Origin: CAVPHV01 sp963821095
Lineage (GTDB): Bacteria > Actinomycetota > Acidimicrobiia > Spongiisociales > UBA5794
Assembly: GCA_963821095.1 (NCBI GenBank)
Contig: CAWGCJ010000008.1
Span: 147,462-211,461, forward strand
Length of the DNA: 64,000 bases
Reading direction: 5' to 3'
Position numbers and translations under genes: made by a program. The notes beneath the pieces are model-generated. The model was not told the DNA's origin and ran no database searches. It worked only from the letters and a program-made list of their open reading frames with translations. Positions 37,046-46,700 of this stretch are shown piece after piece. The number at the start of each line of letters is the position of its first letter. Within the stretch, counting starts at the first letter, position 1.

Positions 37046-39598
37046 TCAGTTCCTGGAGAAGCGGACCCATGGTTTGGTGGGGTCCTGGTTACCGCTGGTG
37101 TCGTCGGCGCGGATCCACAAGGCGTATTGACCGCTGCCCGGTGGCGCCCAGTCGTAGGACCACGTTGTGGCACCTGCTCCCGGTGAGCCCAGGTCCGCGG
37201 CGAAGGTCGTCCATCCACCCCAACCCGTTCCGGTCCACCATTGCTGGGTGGCGACGTTGCGGATCGCGACCCGCACCTGGTCGACACCAACGTTGTCGGT
37301 GGCGTCACCTTCGAACGTGATCGTGCCCGCACCAAACACCTGATTCGGCGAAGGCACATCGACGGTCCCGTTCGGCGGAGTCGTATCCGGACCGCCCCCA
37401 CCACCAGTGGTGGAGAAGCGGACCCATGGTTTGGTGGGGTCCTGGTTACCGCTGGTGTCGTCGGCGCGGATCCACAAGGCGTATTGACCGCTGCCCGGTG
37501 GCGCCCAGTCGTAGGACCACGTTGTGGCACCTGCTCCCGGTGAGCCCAGGTCCGCGGCGAAGGTCGTCCATCCACCCCAACCCGTTCCGGTCCACCATTG
37601 CTGGGTGGCGACGTTGCGGATCGCGACCCGCACCTGGTCGACACCAACGTTGTCGGTGGCGTCACCTTCGAACGTGATCGTGCCCGCACCAAACACCTGA
37701 TTCGGCGAAGGCACATCGACGGTCCCGTTCGGCGGAGTCGTATCCGGACCGCCCCCACCACCAGTGGTGGAGAACACCTGGATCCGTTCGTTCAAACGGT
37801 CGGCCACGTAGATGTTGCCGTCCGTGTCGGCGGCGATCCCGGTGGGCTGATTGAACTGGTTGTTGCCACTGCCGAAGCTGCCGAACGTTCCGAGGAACTC
37901 GCCGGCTGTCGAGTAGGCGCTGACCCGGTTCGTGTCGAGCTCTGTGATCCACAGGGTCTCATCCGGAGTCTGAGCGATTCCGACGGGTCCACGCAGCTGA
38001 GCGGCCCCGAAGGTCGTGATCAGGTTGCCGGTGTTGTAGTTGTAGACGTAGATCTGGTTGTCGGATGGCGCGGCAACGTAGAGTCTGCCATCCAATCCCC
38101 GAACTGCGTCGGTGCAGCCTTCATGGGAAAGGTCCGAGTAGTCGGCTCCACAATCCTGTGTGACCTGAGTGCTGCCGAACAGGTTCGTCGCTTTCACTCG
38201 CAGGTTGCCGGAATCGGCGCTCCACATCCTGTTGTCCGAAACCCAGAGCCCTCGGGCGTAGCGGAATTGGCTGTTGCCGCTCCCGAAGGTCCCGAACTGG
38301 CGGATGAAATTGCCGTTCTGGTTGTACACCTTCACATTGCCTTGCCTGGTGTTGCTCAGCCAGACATCGCCGTTGGCGTGATTGACGGCAATCCCCCTCG
38401 GGTAGTTCATCCCGAATTGCACGTCGTCGCCGCGCTCGCCCCACTGGTCAACGTAGTTGCCGTTGAGGGTGAACTTCTGGACGCGGTGGTTGAAGGTGTC
38501 GGCGACGTAGACCGCGTTGCGGGCCGTGTCGACCTCAACATCAAACGGCCAGTTGAATCCGCCGTCGGCCGGTTCTGGGGCGGGATCGGGGAAGCTGAAC
38601 AGGTGCTGGCCCTGCGGGCTGTACACGTTGGTCTTGTAGCCGCCCATGTCGGGTGCGTAGACATTGCCGTTGAGGCCGAGGGTCAATTCGCGCCCGCCGT
38701 CCACGAACTGGTCCGGACCGGTACCGCGGGAGCCCATGCTGAGCAGGTAGTTGCCCGACAGGGTGAACTTGTCGACCTGGTTGTTGGCAGAGTCCGAGAC
38801 GTAGATCCACTCGTTGTCGAAGTCGACCGCCAGGCCCCGCATATCACCACCGAAGCGACCTTGACCGAACGTGTTGATCCAGCTGCCAAAACGGTCGACG
38901 ACCTGCATGCGGCGGTTTCCGGCGTCGGCGAGATAGACCTCGTCGTCGGGACCGATGGCGATCCCGCGAATGATGTTGAATTCACCGTTGCCGTTGCCGT
39001 TCGCACCAAAGGCGCGCAGGAAGTTGCCGTCCCGGTCATATACGAGCACGCGGTGCAGGAAACCTGGAGGAATATCGTGACTGCTGACGATGTAGACCTC
39101 TTGGAAGGAGTTGACCGCCATACGCGGGGTATAGGGGAATGGCGAGGTCACGCCAGGGATAAACGGTGCGATGGAGAACAGGAAATTCCCGTCGTCATCA
39201 AATTTGTCGATTTCGCCGTTGTTCAGGTCCGAGACGTAGAGCGAGCCGTCCACCGGGTCGACCGCCAAACCGTGCGGTGCCGCGTTCTGGCCTGGTCCGG
39301 TCCCTTGGGATGAGATGGTGTCGAGCAGCACGCCTTCTGGGCTGTACTTCTCGATCTCGTGGTTCCAGTAGTCCCCGATATAGATCGAGCCATCGGGAGC
39401 GGTTGCCGCTCCCCACGGGTAGGTGCCGGCGTGGCCGGGCGCACCGATGGTGCGCAGGTACTGCGGTGGATCGATCGCCGCCTCGGCTTGCGGTGTGCCC
39501 ACCGGCAACAGCGCGACAATCATTGCCAGGACCGCCGCCCGGACAATCATCCCTCGCGTCAATCGGCCCGGCGATATTCGGTCGGTGTTGAAGCTCAT
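37046..39598 (-). CDS. secreted NHL-repeat protein with duplicated C-terminal Ig-like domains
   Basis: An 850-residue exported protein. The signal peptide ends near PQAEA. Residues ~45-610 are NHL blades (GLAVDPVDGSLYVSDLNNGE, GIAADTDGNIYVADRLNERI). A Gly/Pro hinge (TTGGGGGPDTTPPNG) then leads to two Ig-like domains, each ~119 residues, with TITFEGDATDNVGVDQVRVA. The two copies are identical even at DNA level. It probably acts at the cell surface as a binding protein. GAGGGGGGAG precedes the ATG. Confidence 0.88.
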   Translation of the reverse strand: MSFNTDRISPGRLTRGMIVRAAVLAMIVALLPVGTPQAEAAIDPPQYLRTIGAPGHAGTYPWGAATAPDGSIYIGDYWNHEIEKYSPEGVLLDTISSQGTGPGQNAAPHGLAVDPVDGSLYVSDLNNGEIDKFDDDGNFLFSIAPFIPGVTSPFPYTPRMAVNSFQEVYIVSSHDIPPGFLHRVLVYDRDGNFLRAFGANGNGNGEFNIIRGIAIGPDDEVYLADAGNRRMQVVDRFGSWINTFGQGRFGGDMRGLAVDFDNEWIYVSDSANNQVDKFTLSGNYLLSMGSRGTGPDQFVDGGRELTLGLNGNVYAPDMGGYKTNVYSPQGQHLFSFPDPAPEPADGGFNWPFDVEVDTARNAVYVADTFNHRVQKFTLNGNYVDQWGERGDDVQFGMNYPRGIAVNHANGDVWLSNTRQGNVKVYNQNGNFIRQFGTFGSGNSQFRYARGLWVSDNRMWSADSGNLRVKATNLFGSTQVTQDCGADYSDLSHEGCTDAVRGLDGRLYVAAPSDNQIYVYNYNTGNLITTFGAAQLRGPVGIAQTPDETLWITELDTNRVSAYSTAGEFLGTFGSFGSGNNQFNQPTGIAADTDGNIYVADRLNERIQVFSTTGGGGGPDTTPPNGTVDVPSPNQVFGAGTITFEGDATDNVGVDQVRVAIRNVATQQWWTGTGWGGWTTFAADLGSPGAGATTWSYDWAPPGSGQYALWIRADDTSGNQDPTKPWVRFSTTGGGGGPDTTPPNGTVDVPSPNQVFGAGTITFEGDATDNVGVDQVRVAIRNVATQQWWTGTGWGGWTTFAADLGSPGAGATTWSYDWAPPGSGQYALWIRADDTSGNQDPTKPWVRFSRN
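37054..37767. repeat. perfect tandem duplication, 2 x 357 bp
   Basis: Units 37054-37410 and 37411-37767 are identical as far as I can read, in frame, and encode the hinge plus Ig-like domain of the NHL protein. Silent sites are conserved too, so the duplication is very recent or maintained by recombination. Copy number may vary between strains or be mis-assembled. Confidence 0.92.
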
Positions 39599-39701
39599 GG
39601 CTCCCCCCTCTTCTTGTTGCAGGTCCCCAAAGTCGTCACAACACTACTCACCGTGTTGCTGCTGTGCACCAGGAATCTCGGGTGGAACTGGGGCTGACCC
39701 A

Positions 39702-40901
39702 CTATGGGTTGGGCATCGGCGGCTTGCCGCGGCGTGAGGGACGGTGCAGCCGTCCGTCGAGGGGATGGGAGGCACTGCGGCCGCCTCCGGCGCGCAACGG
39801 CAGCATGTCGGCGATTTCGATCACGTCTACGGGATGATCGAAATAGAGCATGCCGGCCGCGGCGAGGTCGGCCTCGGCGGCACGACGGATCGACGCGGGC
39901 TGGTCGGCGAATACGTGGTAGCGAACGGAGGGCTCAGGATCATCTGACACCTGCCATACCCCGATGATCCGACCCCGGTGGAGCAATGTCGGCGCCGAGT
40001 TGCCCCCACCGTCGTAGACAAATCCGTGCCGGTCGGGATCGAGGAATCGAACCCGATCCCGATAGCCCTGCACGTACGGATCGAGCAGGGGAAGTGCCCT
40101 CACTGCGTTGCCGGGGTCCTCGACGGGAGGATCGCCTGCGATGTGATGGAGCGGTCCCGGCCAGCCGTCGACGGTAACTTCTCTGAGGTCGAGGCCGCCG
40201 ATGGCAACGCGGCAGCGGCCCTTGGTGAAGCCCGTCCACCACGAGATGTCGTCGACGGTGACGGGGCCGTAGGAACGGACGTAGCGACGGATCAACTCGC
40301 GGATCGCATCGTCCTCGTTCCAGCGCTGGAGGTCCACCTCGGGGAGTACGTCGGCCCAGCGGTGGTACTGCCGAACGCCGGAGCGCCACCTGCGTGGCGG
40401 AGCGCCGCCGACAAGCCGGCCGACATCGCACATCCGGCCGACCACACCCGGCAGGTCGATCGACTGCGGGACGTCGAGGGCCTTGCGCAAGGCACGCGAG
40501 GTGAGCGGCCCGTCACTGAGCGCGTCGTCGACGGCCGCGGCGATTTGCTCGAATTCGCCGGGAGTCAGCCCCGAGTCGCGCAACCACCTGGCGGCAAGCG
40601 GCTCGGAGATGTGCCGGGTCGCCGCGGCGGCAATCTCCAACAGGTCGCGGGGGAATACGAACATGGTCAGTCGCATGGCGCGAAGCCTGGCCAATTGCCA
40701 GGAACCCCACATCAGATCATCGAGTTCGTGGCGAGCGAACCCGTCGTGCCGCGCCCGGACGGAGAGGTATGGGCTCGCCTGAGTGGTGTTGTGTAGGCCA
40801 ACAAGGTCGGCCGCGGTCGTCTCGATGGAAGCGCCGGGCTGCGCCAACGAATGCCGAGCAAGTGCGCCGGCGAGAGCCTGGTCCGCCGACAGCGTTCTCA
40901 T
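39702..40901 (-). CDS. winged helix DNA-binding domain protein (HTH_42 type)
   Basis: A 399-residue protein of the actinobacterial 'winged helix DNA-binding domain-containing' family (HTH_42). It is marked by VGLHNTTQASPYLSVRAR, YGPVTVDDISWWTGFTKGRC and LLDPYVQGYRDRVRF. Related YcaQ proteins unhook DNA cross-links, so a DNA-repair glycosylase-like role is possible but not shown. Its ATG overlaps the stop of the upstream acetyltransferase gene (ATGA). Confidence 0.82.
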   Translation of the reverse strand: MRTLSADQALAGALARHSLAQPGASIETTAADLVGLHNTTQASPYLSVRARHDGFARHELDDLMWGSWQLARLRAMRLTMFVFPRDLLEIAAAATRHISEPLAARWLRDSGLTPGEFEQIAAAVDDALSDGPLTSRALRKALDVPQSIDLPGVVGRMCDVGRLVGGAPPRRWRSGVRQYHRWADVLPEVDLQRWNEDDAIRELIRRYVRSYGPVTVDDISWWTGFTKGRCRVAIGGLDLREVTVDGWPGPLHHIAGDPPVEDPGNAVRALPLLDPYVQGYRDRVRFLDPDRHGFVYDGGGNSAPTLLHRGRIIGVWQVSDDPEPSVRYHVFADQPASIRRAAEADLAAAGMLYFDHPVDVIEIADMLPLRAGGGRSASHPLDGRLHRPSRRGKPPMPNP

Positions 40902-41665
40902 TCGCGGTTGGAGAGGAGCGCGACGAGGTCCTTCTCGAGCAGGTAGTGGTAGCTGAGAAGCTCCCCGTTGAACACGATCCCGAAAACACCAAAGGCCGAA
41001 GGGCTGCGGGCTTGGGCTGCTCCGGCATCTTCGAGCTTCACCATCCTTGTGGGAACCCCGAGATTGGCGGAGGCATCCGTCACCGCCCGCTCCGCGTCGT
41101 CGAGATACGGGCACTGGTTGGTGGTCACGATGGTGAGGCCATCGCCGAATGCTTCGGCTCGCTTCGCCCAATCGGTTGGGAACTTGGGCTCCGGAGCGGT
41201 ACGAAACGGCTTGATCATCAGCTGGAACGAGGGCGGCGCCTCATCGACCTGCTCGTATCCGTGCGCCAGGAACAGGTTGTTGCCGGCCAGCCACACTCCG
41301 CTGCTCGTGACGGCTGCGACGCCGGCACAGCCCAACTCGCGGCCTTTGGCCTCGGTTCGCTCCAGCAGAGCACTGCCGTATCCTTTGTCCTTGGCTCGCC
41401 CGACCACCCAGATGCAGTGGACGACGAGGTACTCGGGAGCGGAGACCGCACGCCAGGTGTGTTCGCCCGGCACGTACTCGACGAACCCAACGGAGCGGCC
41501 CTCGTCATAGACGATCTCGATCCCGAGATCGTGGTCGAATCCGTCGGCGGCCCACGCCAGCTTGCGGAGGTTGCCTGTGGTCTTCATCTTGCTCTTGCGG
41601 CAGAAGAACCCACGGGTGGTGAGGTTCTCCGCATCCACTGACACGATCTCGATCGGTGTGTTCAT
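40898..41665 (-). CDS. GNAT acetyltransferase with C-terminal YoaP-type domain
   Basis: A 255-residue protein. The N-terminal GNAT fold has the acetyl-CoA loop VVGRAKDKGYGSALL. The C-terminal half (from ~165, LTIVTTNQCPYLDDAERAVT) has the Cys-Pro-Tyr motif and thioredoxin-like pattern of YoaP-type N-acetyltransferases. Substrate unknown. I use ATG 41665 behind GGAGCTGA. It is translationally coupled to the winged-helix gene. Confidence 0.8.
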   Translation of the reverse strand: MNTPIEIVSVDAENLTTRGFFCRKSKMKTTGNLRKLAWAADGFDHDLGIEIVYDEGRSVGFVEYVPGEHTWRAVSAPEYLVVHCIWVVGRAKDKGYGSALLERTEAKGRELGCAGVAAVTSSGVWLAGNNLFLAHGYEQVDEAPPSFQLMIKPFRTAPEPKFPTDWAKRAEAFGDGLTIVTTNQCPYLDDAERAVTDASANLGVPTRMVKLEDAGAAQARSPSAFGVFGIVFNGELLSYHYLLEKDLVALLSNRE

Positions 41666-41748
41666 CACTCAGCTCCGGGTTTGCTCACGGTGCTGGCTCT
41701 GAACGTCGATGACCAGGGGAGGACGGCCCATTCGGGGTCGGGTGCTCC

Positions 41749-42369
41749 TCAGGCGAGTGGAGCGGCCGCAAACGGAACCCCGAAGCGGAGGCACCAGATC
41801 AGGACGAAGCGGTGGATCTCAGGATCGAACTCTGCCGGAAGCTCGTAGTTTTGGCCGCCGACGTTCCCCTTGATCTTGCCCAGGTCGATGAACTCATCGG
41901 GGTCACCGCCTTCGTAGTCCTCCGCCGGCAAGACCCAGACGAAGAGATCCGGGCCGTTCTGGATATCGGTGTCGTCTTCGAAGCGCAGCACAAAACGGCC
42001 GTCTGCTTCATACACCGTGGCGGTCCCCTCGGCGCTGTGATCGATTCCGTAGAACTGGCCGGTCGTGACGGCAACCGGCTCGGTGGGGGCTGGCGGTTCG
42101 GTTGTAGTGCTCGGAGCGATGGTTGTGGTCGTGGTGGCACCCGGCTGGGCAGTGGTCGACGGAGCCTGCGTGGTGGTTGGTGCCACCGTGGTCGAGGTGA
42201 CCTCGAGGATGGCCTCCTCACTCGTGGCGAACGCGTCGGACAGTGATTCGTCGACCACGTCGTCGACGAAGAGCTTGTCGGGTCGGAAGGCCAAGAACGC
42301 GACCAGCAGCGCGGCGGCGCCGACCCCGAGTATTGCCCAGCGATATCGTTTGATGAATTCCACAGTCAC
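41749..42369 (-). CDS. membrane-anchored DM13-domain protein
   Basis: A 206-residue protein with one N-terminal membrane helix (WAILGVGAAALLVAFLAF), a Thr-rich spacer, then a DM13 domain from ~105. GPDLFVWVLPAED, GNVGGQNYELPAE and the C-terminal RFVLIWCLRFGVPFAAAPL with its conserved Cys are diagnostic. DM13 domains are proposed to serve in extracytoplasmic redox or electron transfer. The start is GTG at 42369 behind GAGGTGA. Confidence 0.85.
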   Translation of the reverse strand: MTVEFIKRYRWAILGVGAAALLVAFLAFRPDKLFVDDVVDESLSDAFATSEEAILEVTSTTVAPTTTQAPSTTAQPGATTTTTIAPSTTTEPPAPTEPVAVTTGQFYGIDHSAEGTATVYEADGRFVLRFEDDTDIQNGPDLFVWVLPAEDYEGGDPDEFIDLGKIKGNVGGQNYELPAEFDPEIHRFVLIWCLRFGVPFAAAPLA

Positions 42370-42523
42370 TCACCTCAGTTGAATTGTCTTCATGCCGACA
42401 ACCTCGTCCCCGCTCGAGTCGTTCCCGGCAGGCCGCTTGTTCTCTGTTTCTTCACTTCTTCGGTGCCAGCAGGGGATTGGACTGGGCGGCGGTAGAGTCC
42501 GCTCGCTCGACGTTGGAGGCGCG

Positions 42524-43738
42524 GTGTTCTGGTCGATTCTGTTGCTCATCATGGGCATCTGGGGGATTGCGGCCACCGTCAACGCGTTCTACCCGCTCCG
42601 CAACGATTGGCTGCTCCTCCCCAGCATGCTCTGGTCATGGGTCGTCATCGAGCTTCCGGCCCAACATGTGCTGGTCCAGATGGCGCTCACTGCGGTGTTT
42701 GCCTGGCTGGGGGCGTTCGACTCTCCGATTGGCTGGATTGGGTTCGGGCTGCTCGTGGTGTCGTGGCTTGGTGGGGTCGTTCTCGTCCTCCAGAGCCGCG
42801 GTGCTCGCGGGGTTGTCAAGCGAACCTTGGATGCGGCGGGGATCCCGCCTTCGGGGTCGGGGGTCCCGACTTGGAGGGTGTTGGCGGCGTTTCCGTTTCG
42901 GGGCCGGAGTGTGGAGCGGCTGAAGGACATCCCATTCCGGCGCGTCGCCGGCAAGGTGATGAAGTTGGACATCTACCGATCTCGGCGCAGTGGTCCGCTG
43001 CGTCCCATCCTGCTGTATCTCCACGGTGGGGCGTGGATCGTCGGTGACAAGAGGGAACAGGGTCTGCCGTTGATGCACCACCTCGCCCGCAACGGATGGC
43101 TATGTGTCAGCTCGAACTACCGGCTGAGCCCCGGGGCCACCTTCCCCGATCACCTCGTCGATGCCAAGGCCGCCTTGGTTTGGATTCGGGAGCACGCTGC
43201 AGAGCACGGGGGCGATCCGTCGTTCATAGCTGTTGCCGGAGGTTCTGCCGGCGGCCACCTCGCTTCACTTGTCGCGCTGACGGCAGGCGATCCTCGCTAT
43301 CAGGCTGGGTTCGAGGATGCCGACACGTCGGTCGACGCTGCGGTTGCGCTGTACGGCGTGTACGACCTCACCAATCGCCTGGGGGTGCAAAGCGAGCAGT
43401 TCGTTCCGCGGCTGATGGAGCCGATGGTGATGAAGGCGTTCCTCGCTGATGAGCCCCAAAAATACGCCGCGGGGTCTCCGATCGACCGCATTCATCGGCA
43501 GGTGCCGCCGTTCCTCGTGGTGCAGGGTGACAAAGACACTCTGGCTCCGGCGGTTGAGGCCCGAGCCTTTGTCGACCGCCTCGCCGAGATCTCCAATTCG
43601 AAGGTCGTCTACCTGGAGTTCCCCGGTGCGCAGCACGTGTTTGACCTGTTCTACTCGTACCGCTGCGCCCGCATGATCGAAGGCGCCACCGCCTTGCTCA
43701 ACGACGAACTCAGCCGCAAGGGCGGAACCGCGGAGTAG
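42524..43738 (+). CDS. membrane-anchored alpha/beta hydrolase (HSL-type esterase)
   Basis: A ~404-residue protein. Three or four N-terminal membrane helices (residues 1-85) precede a hormone-sensitive-lipase-type hydrolase. The oxyanion motif is LYLHGGAW, the nucleophile elbow is GGSAGG, the Asp lies in VVQGDKDTLAP and the His in GAQHVF. It probably hydrolyses lipid or ester substrates at the membrane. I use GTG 42524 behind GGAGG; an upstream ATG (42392) adds unconserved residues. Confidence 0.85.
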   Translation: MFWSILLLIMGIWGIAATVNAFYPLRNDWLLLPSMLWSWVVIELPAQHVLVQMALTAVFAWLGAFDSPIGWIGFGLLVVSWLGGVVLVLQSRGARGVVKRTLDAAGIPPSGSGVPTWRVLAAFPFRGRSVERLKDIPFRRVAGKVMKLDIYRSRRSGPLRPILLYLHGGAWIVGDKREQGLPLMHHLARNGWLCVSSNYRLSPGATFPDHLVDAKAALVWIREHAAEHGGDPSFIAVAGGSAGGHLASLVALTAGDPRYQAGFEDADTSVDAAVALYGVYDLTNRLGVQSEQFVPRLMEPMVMKAFLADEPQKYAAGSPIDRIHRQVPPFLVVQGDKDTLAPAVEARAFVDRLAEISNSKVVYLEFPGAQHVFDLFYSYRCARMIEGATALLNDELSRKGGTAE

Positions 43739-43794
43739 AGGGCCAAGCGCAGTGCGAATCGGTAGGATTTGGGCCACCCCAATGAGGACGACCT

Positions 43795-46700
43795 GTGCGC
43801 TGCGACGCCTGTGGAACCGAGAACCGTGCCGACCGAAGGTTCTGTCGCGAGTGTGGCACCACGCTTGCGGTGATCTGCGGGACGTGCGGTGCCGCCAACG
43901 AGGCGGGCGACAAGTTCTGCGGGAGCTGTGGAGAGAGCCTGGATGTCGAGTCGGCGCCGGTTCCGGCAGAGCGCCACGGCGCCGAAGCCGAAGTGCGCCT
44001 CGTTTCGGTTCTTTTTGCCGATCTCGTCGGCTATACGACGTTCTCCGAGACCAGGGACTCCGAGGACGTACGCGACGTGCTCACCACCTACTTCGATCAC
44101 TCCCGCGAGATCATCGAGCGATTCGGGGGCACCGTCGACAAGTTCATCGGTGATGCGGTGATGGGGATGTGGGGTGCCACCCAAGTGCGAGAGGACGACG
44201 CCGAGCGTGCCGTGCGTGCCGCCCTCGAACTTGTCGACATGGTCGCCGCCATGGGCGAGGAGCTCGGCATCGATGGTCTCACGCTGCGGGCCGGGGTCAA
44301 CACCGGCACCACCTCGGTTGGTTCGGGCGGCAACGAGCGGGGCCTCATCGTCGGCGACCTGGTCAACGTCGCCTCACGGCTGCAATCGTTGGCCGATCCC
44401 GGTGCGGTCTACGTCGGCGCCGCTACCCACGACGCCAGTGCCGGTGCCATCGACTACCTCGCGCTCGGCGAGCAACCCGTCAAGGGCAAGTCCGAACCCG
44501 TCGCGGCCTTTCGCGCCCTGCGGGTCTCCGGGATGCTGGGAGCGAGCGGTGGCGCCGATGTGCGCAAGCCACCGTTCGTCGACCGAGAACGCGAGATGCG
44601 CCTCCTTAAGGACACCCTGGCGGCAGTCGAGTCCGAGAACCGCGCCCATCTGGTGTCGGTGATCGGCGAGGGGGGAATCGGGAAGTCTCGGCTCGCCGAA
44701 GAGTTCCAGCAGTACATCGACGGTCTCGCCGACGACATCTACTGGCATGAGGGGCGTTCCCCTTCGTACGGCGAGGGTGTCACCTTCTGGGCCCTCGGCG
44801 AGATGGTGCGACGGCGCTGCGGAATCAAGGAGGGTGATGACCCGGCCCGCGAACGTACCCGGCTTCGCACCACCGTGGCCGAACACGTCTCTAACGATGA
44901 CGATCGCGTCTTCATAGAACCGCGGCTCGCCGGGTTGCTTGGTCTTGCCGAGATGCCGCCGGGTGGCCGATCTGAGCTGTTTTCGGCTCTACGTCTCTTC
45001 TTCCAGCACATCGCGACCAGCGGCCCAACCGTTCTGGTCTTCGAGGACCTGCATTGGGCGGACGCCGGTCTGCTCGAGTTCATCGCCGAATTGGTCGAGC
45101 GCTCGACGCGCTCACCGCTCCTTGTGGTGACTCTCGCACGTCCCGATCTCCTGGAGCGGGTGCCGAGTTGGGGGTCGCAGCTGCGGGCAACGACGTCGGT
45201 ACGGCTCGGCCCCATGACGCGAGATGACCTCGCCGCGATGCTGGCCGAGTATGTCCCCGGGGTCGACGAGCAGGTCATCGGCCTCATCGCCGAACGCGCT
45301 GCAGGCTTCCCGCTCTATGCGGTGGAGATGGTGCGGGCTCTGTCTGCGTCGGGTGAGCTCGAGGCGGCTGGCGGCGAGTATCGCTTCACCGGCAATCCCG
45401 ATGAGGTGGCGCTTCCAGAGTCGCTGCAGGCGGTCATCGGCGCCCGGCTTGATCGGCTCGAGCCGGGGGATCGGGCTTTGCTGCAAGACGCTGCGGTGCT
45501 CGGGCAGAGTTTCCCGCTCGAGTCCATGCTGGTGCTTCGGACTGGGGACGCCGATGAGGTTGCATCCGGTCTGCAGCGGCTGATGCAGCTCGAGATTCTC
45601 GACATCGAAGACGATCCACGGTCACCCGAACGAGGCCAGTACACCTTCGTGCAGTCACTGATTCGCGAGGTGGCGTATCGACGGCTTGGGCGCCAGGATC
45701 GCCGCGCCAAACACCTCGCGCTGGCGACCCACTTCGCCCAGCACCAAGACACCGAACTGGCTGGCTTCATCGCCGCCCACTACATGGGAGCCTATGAGGC
45801 GACCCCCGAGGGTCCCGAGCGCGACGCAATGGTTGACGAGGCGCTGACGGTCCTCACCGACGCGGCCGCACGGGCGGCTTCCTTCCACTCCAGCGAACAA
45901 GCGATGGACCTGTTGGATCAGGCAATCGCCCTCGCCACCGATCCCGCCCGGAAGGCGACTCTGCGACTGGCGGCGGTACGACCGGCTCGGTCGGCAGCTG
46001 CCCTCGAGCGCGGGCTTGCCTATGCCGACGCGGCCCGGGCGTACTACGAGGAGGTCGGCGACACAGCCGGTGTCCGTGCCGCTGCCGCTGGTCGTGCGGA
46101 TCTGTACAACTCATCGCGGCGCGCCGACGACGCGTTGGCCACGATCGAGGCGGTCTACCTCGACATGGAGACGGTTGGGATGGTCGAGGATGTTGCCGTC
46201 GCCGCTGAGGCGGCTCGGGCCTACATGCTGGTCGGCAAGGCCGAGGATTCGTTGCGCGCGGTCGACCGCATGCTGGAGACTGCCGCAGATCTCGATGAGG
46301 TGGAGCTCGTTCTCGAGGGTCTCACTACCAAGGCGACGGCCCTGGCCCAGGCCGGTCGTTCGGTTGAGGCAAGGGTTCTGTTTGCAGGAGTCATGGAGGA
46401 GGCCGAACGGCGGGGCCTGGTGTTCTCGGCAGCGCGCAGCCTCAACAACCTGATTGCAGTGTCGATTGACTCAGCGTCTTTTGGCGAACTCCAGGCCCTC
46501 GGTTACCGATTGATCGAACTCGCTGAGCGAGCCGGTTTGTACGCCTGGACCGATCAGGTGGTGGCGGACGCCGCAGAGGCCCTCACAGACGTGGCAGCCT
46601 ACGAGGAAGCGTTGTCGCTGCTCGATTCCCGAGACCCTGCGACCCTGGGCCCGGACGTGGCCATGCAGTTCGAGGCCAATCGGGGGATGATCGACTGGAT

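Noticed and set aside
37598..39313. Long plus-strand open frame (571 codons) over the NHL gene
   Set aside because: It is antisense to a clear signal-peptide NHL-repeat protein and reads as Val/Asp/Gly-rich shadow sequence.
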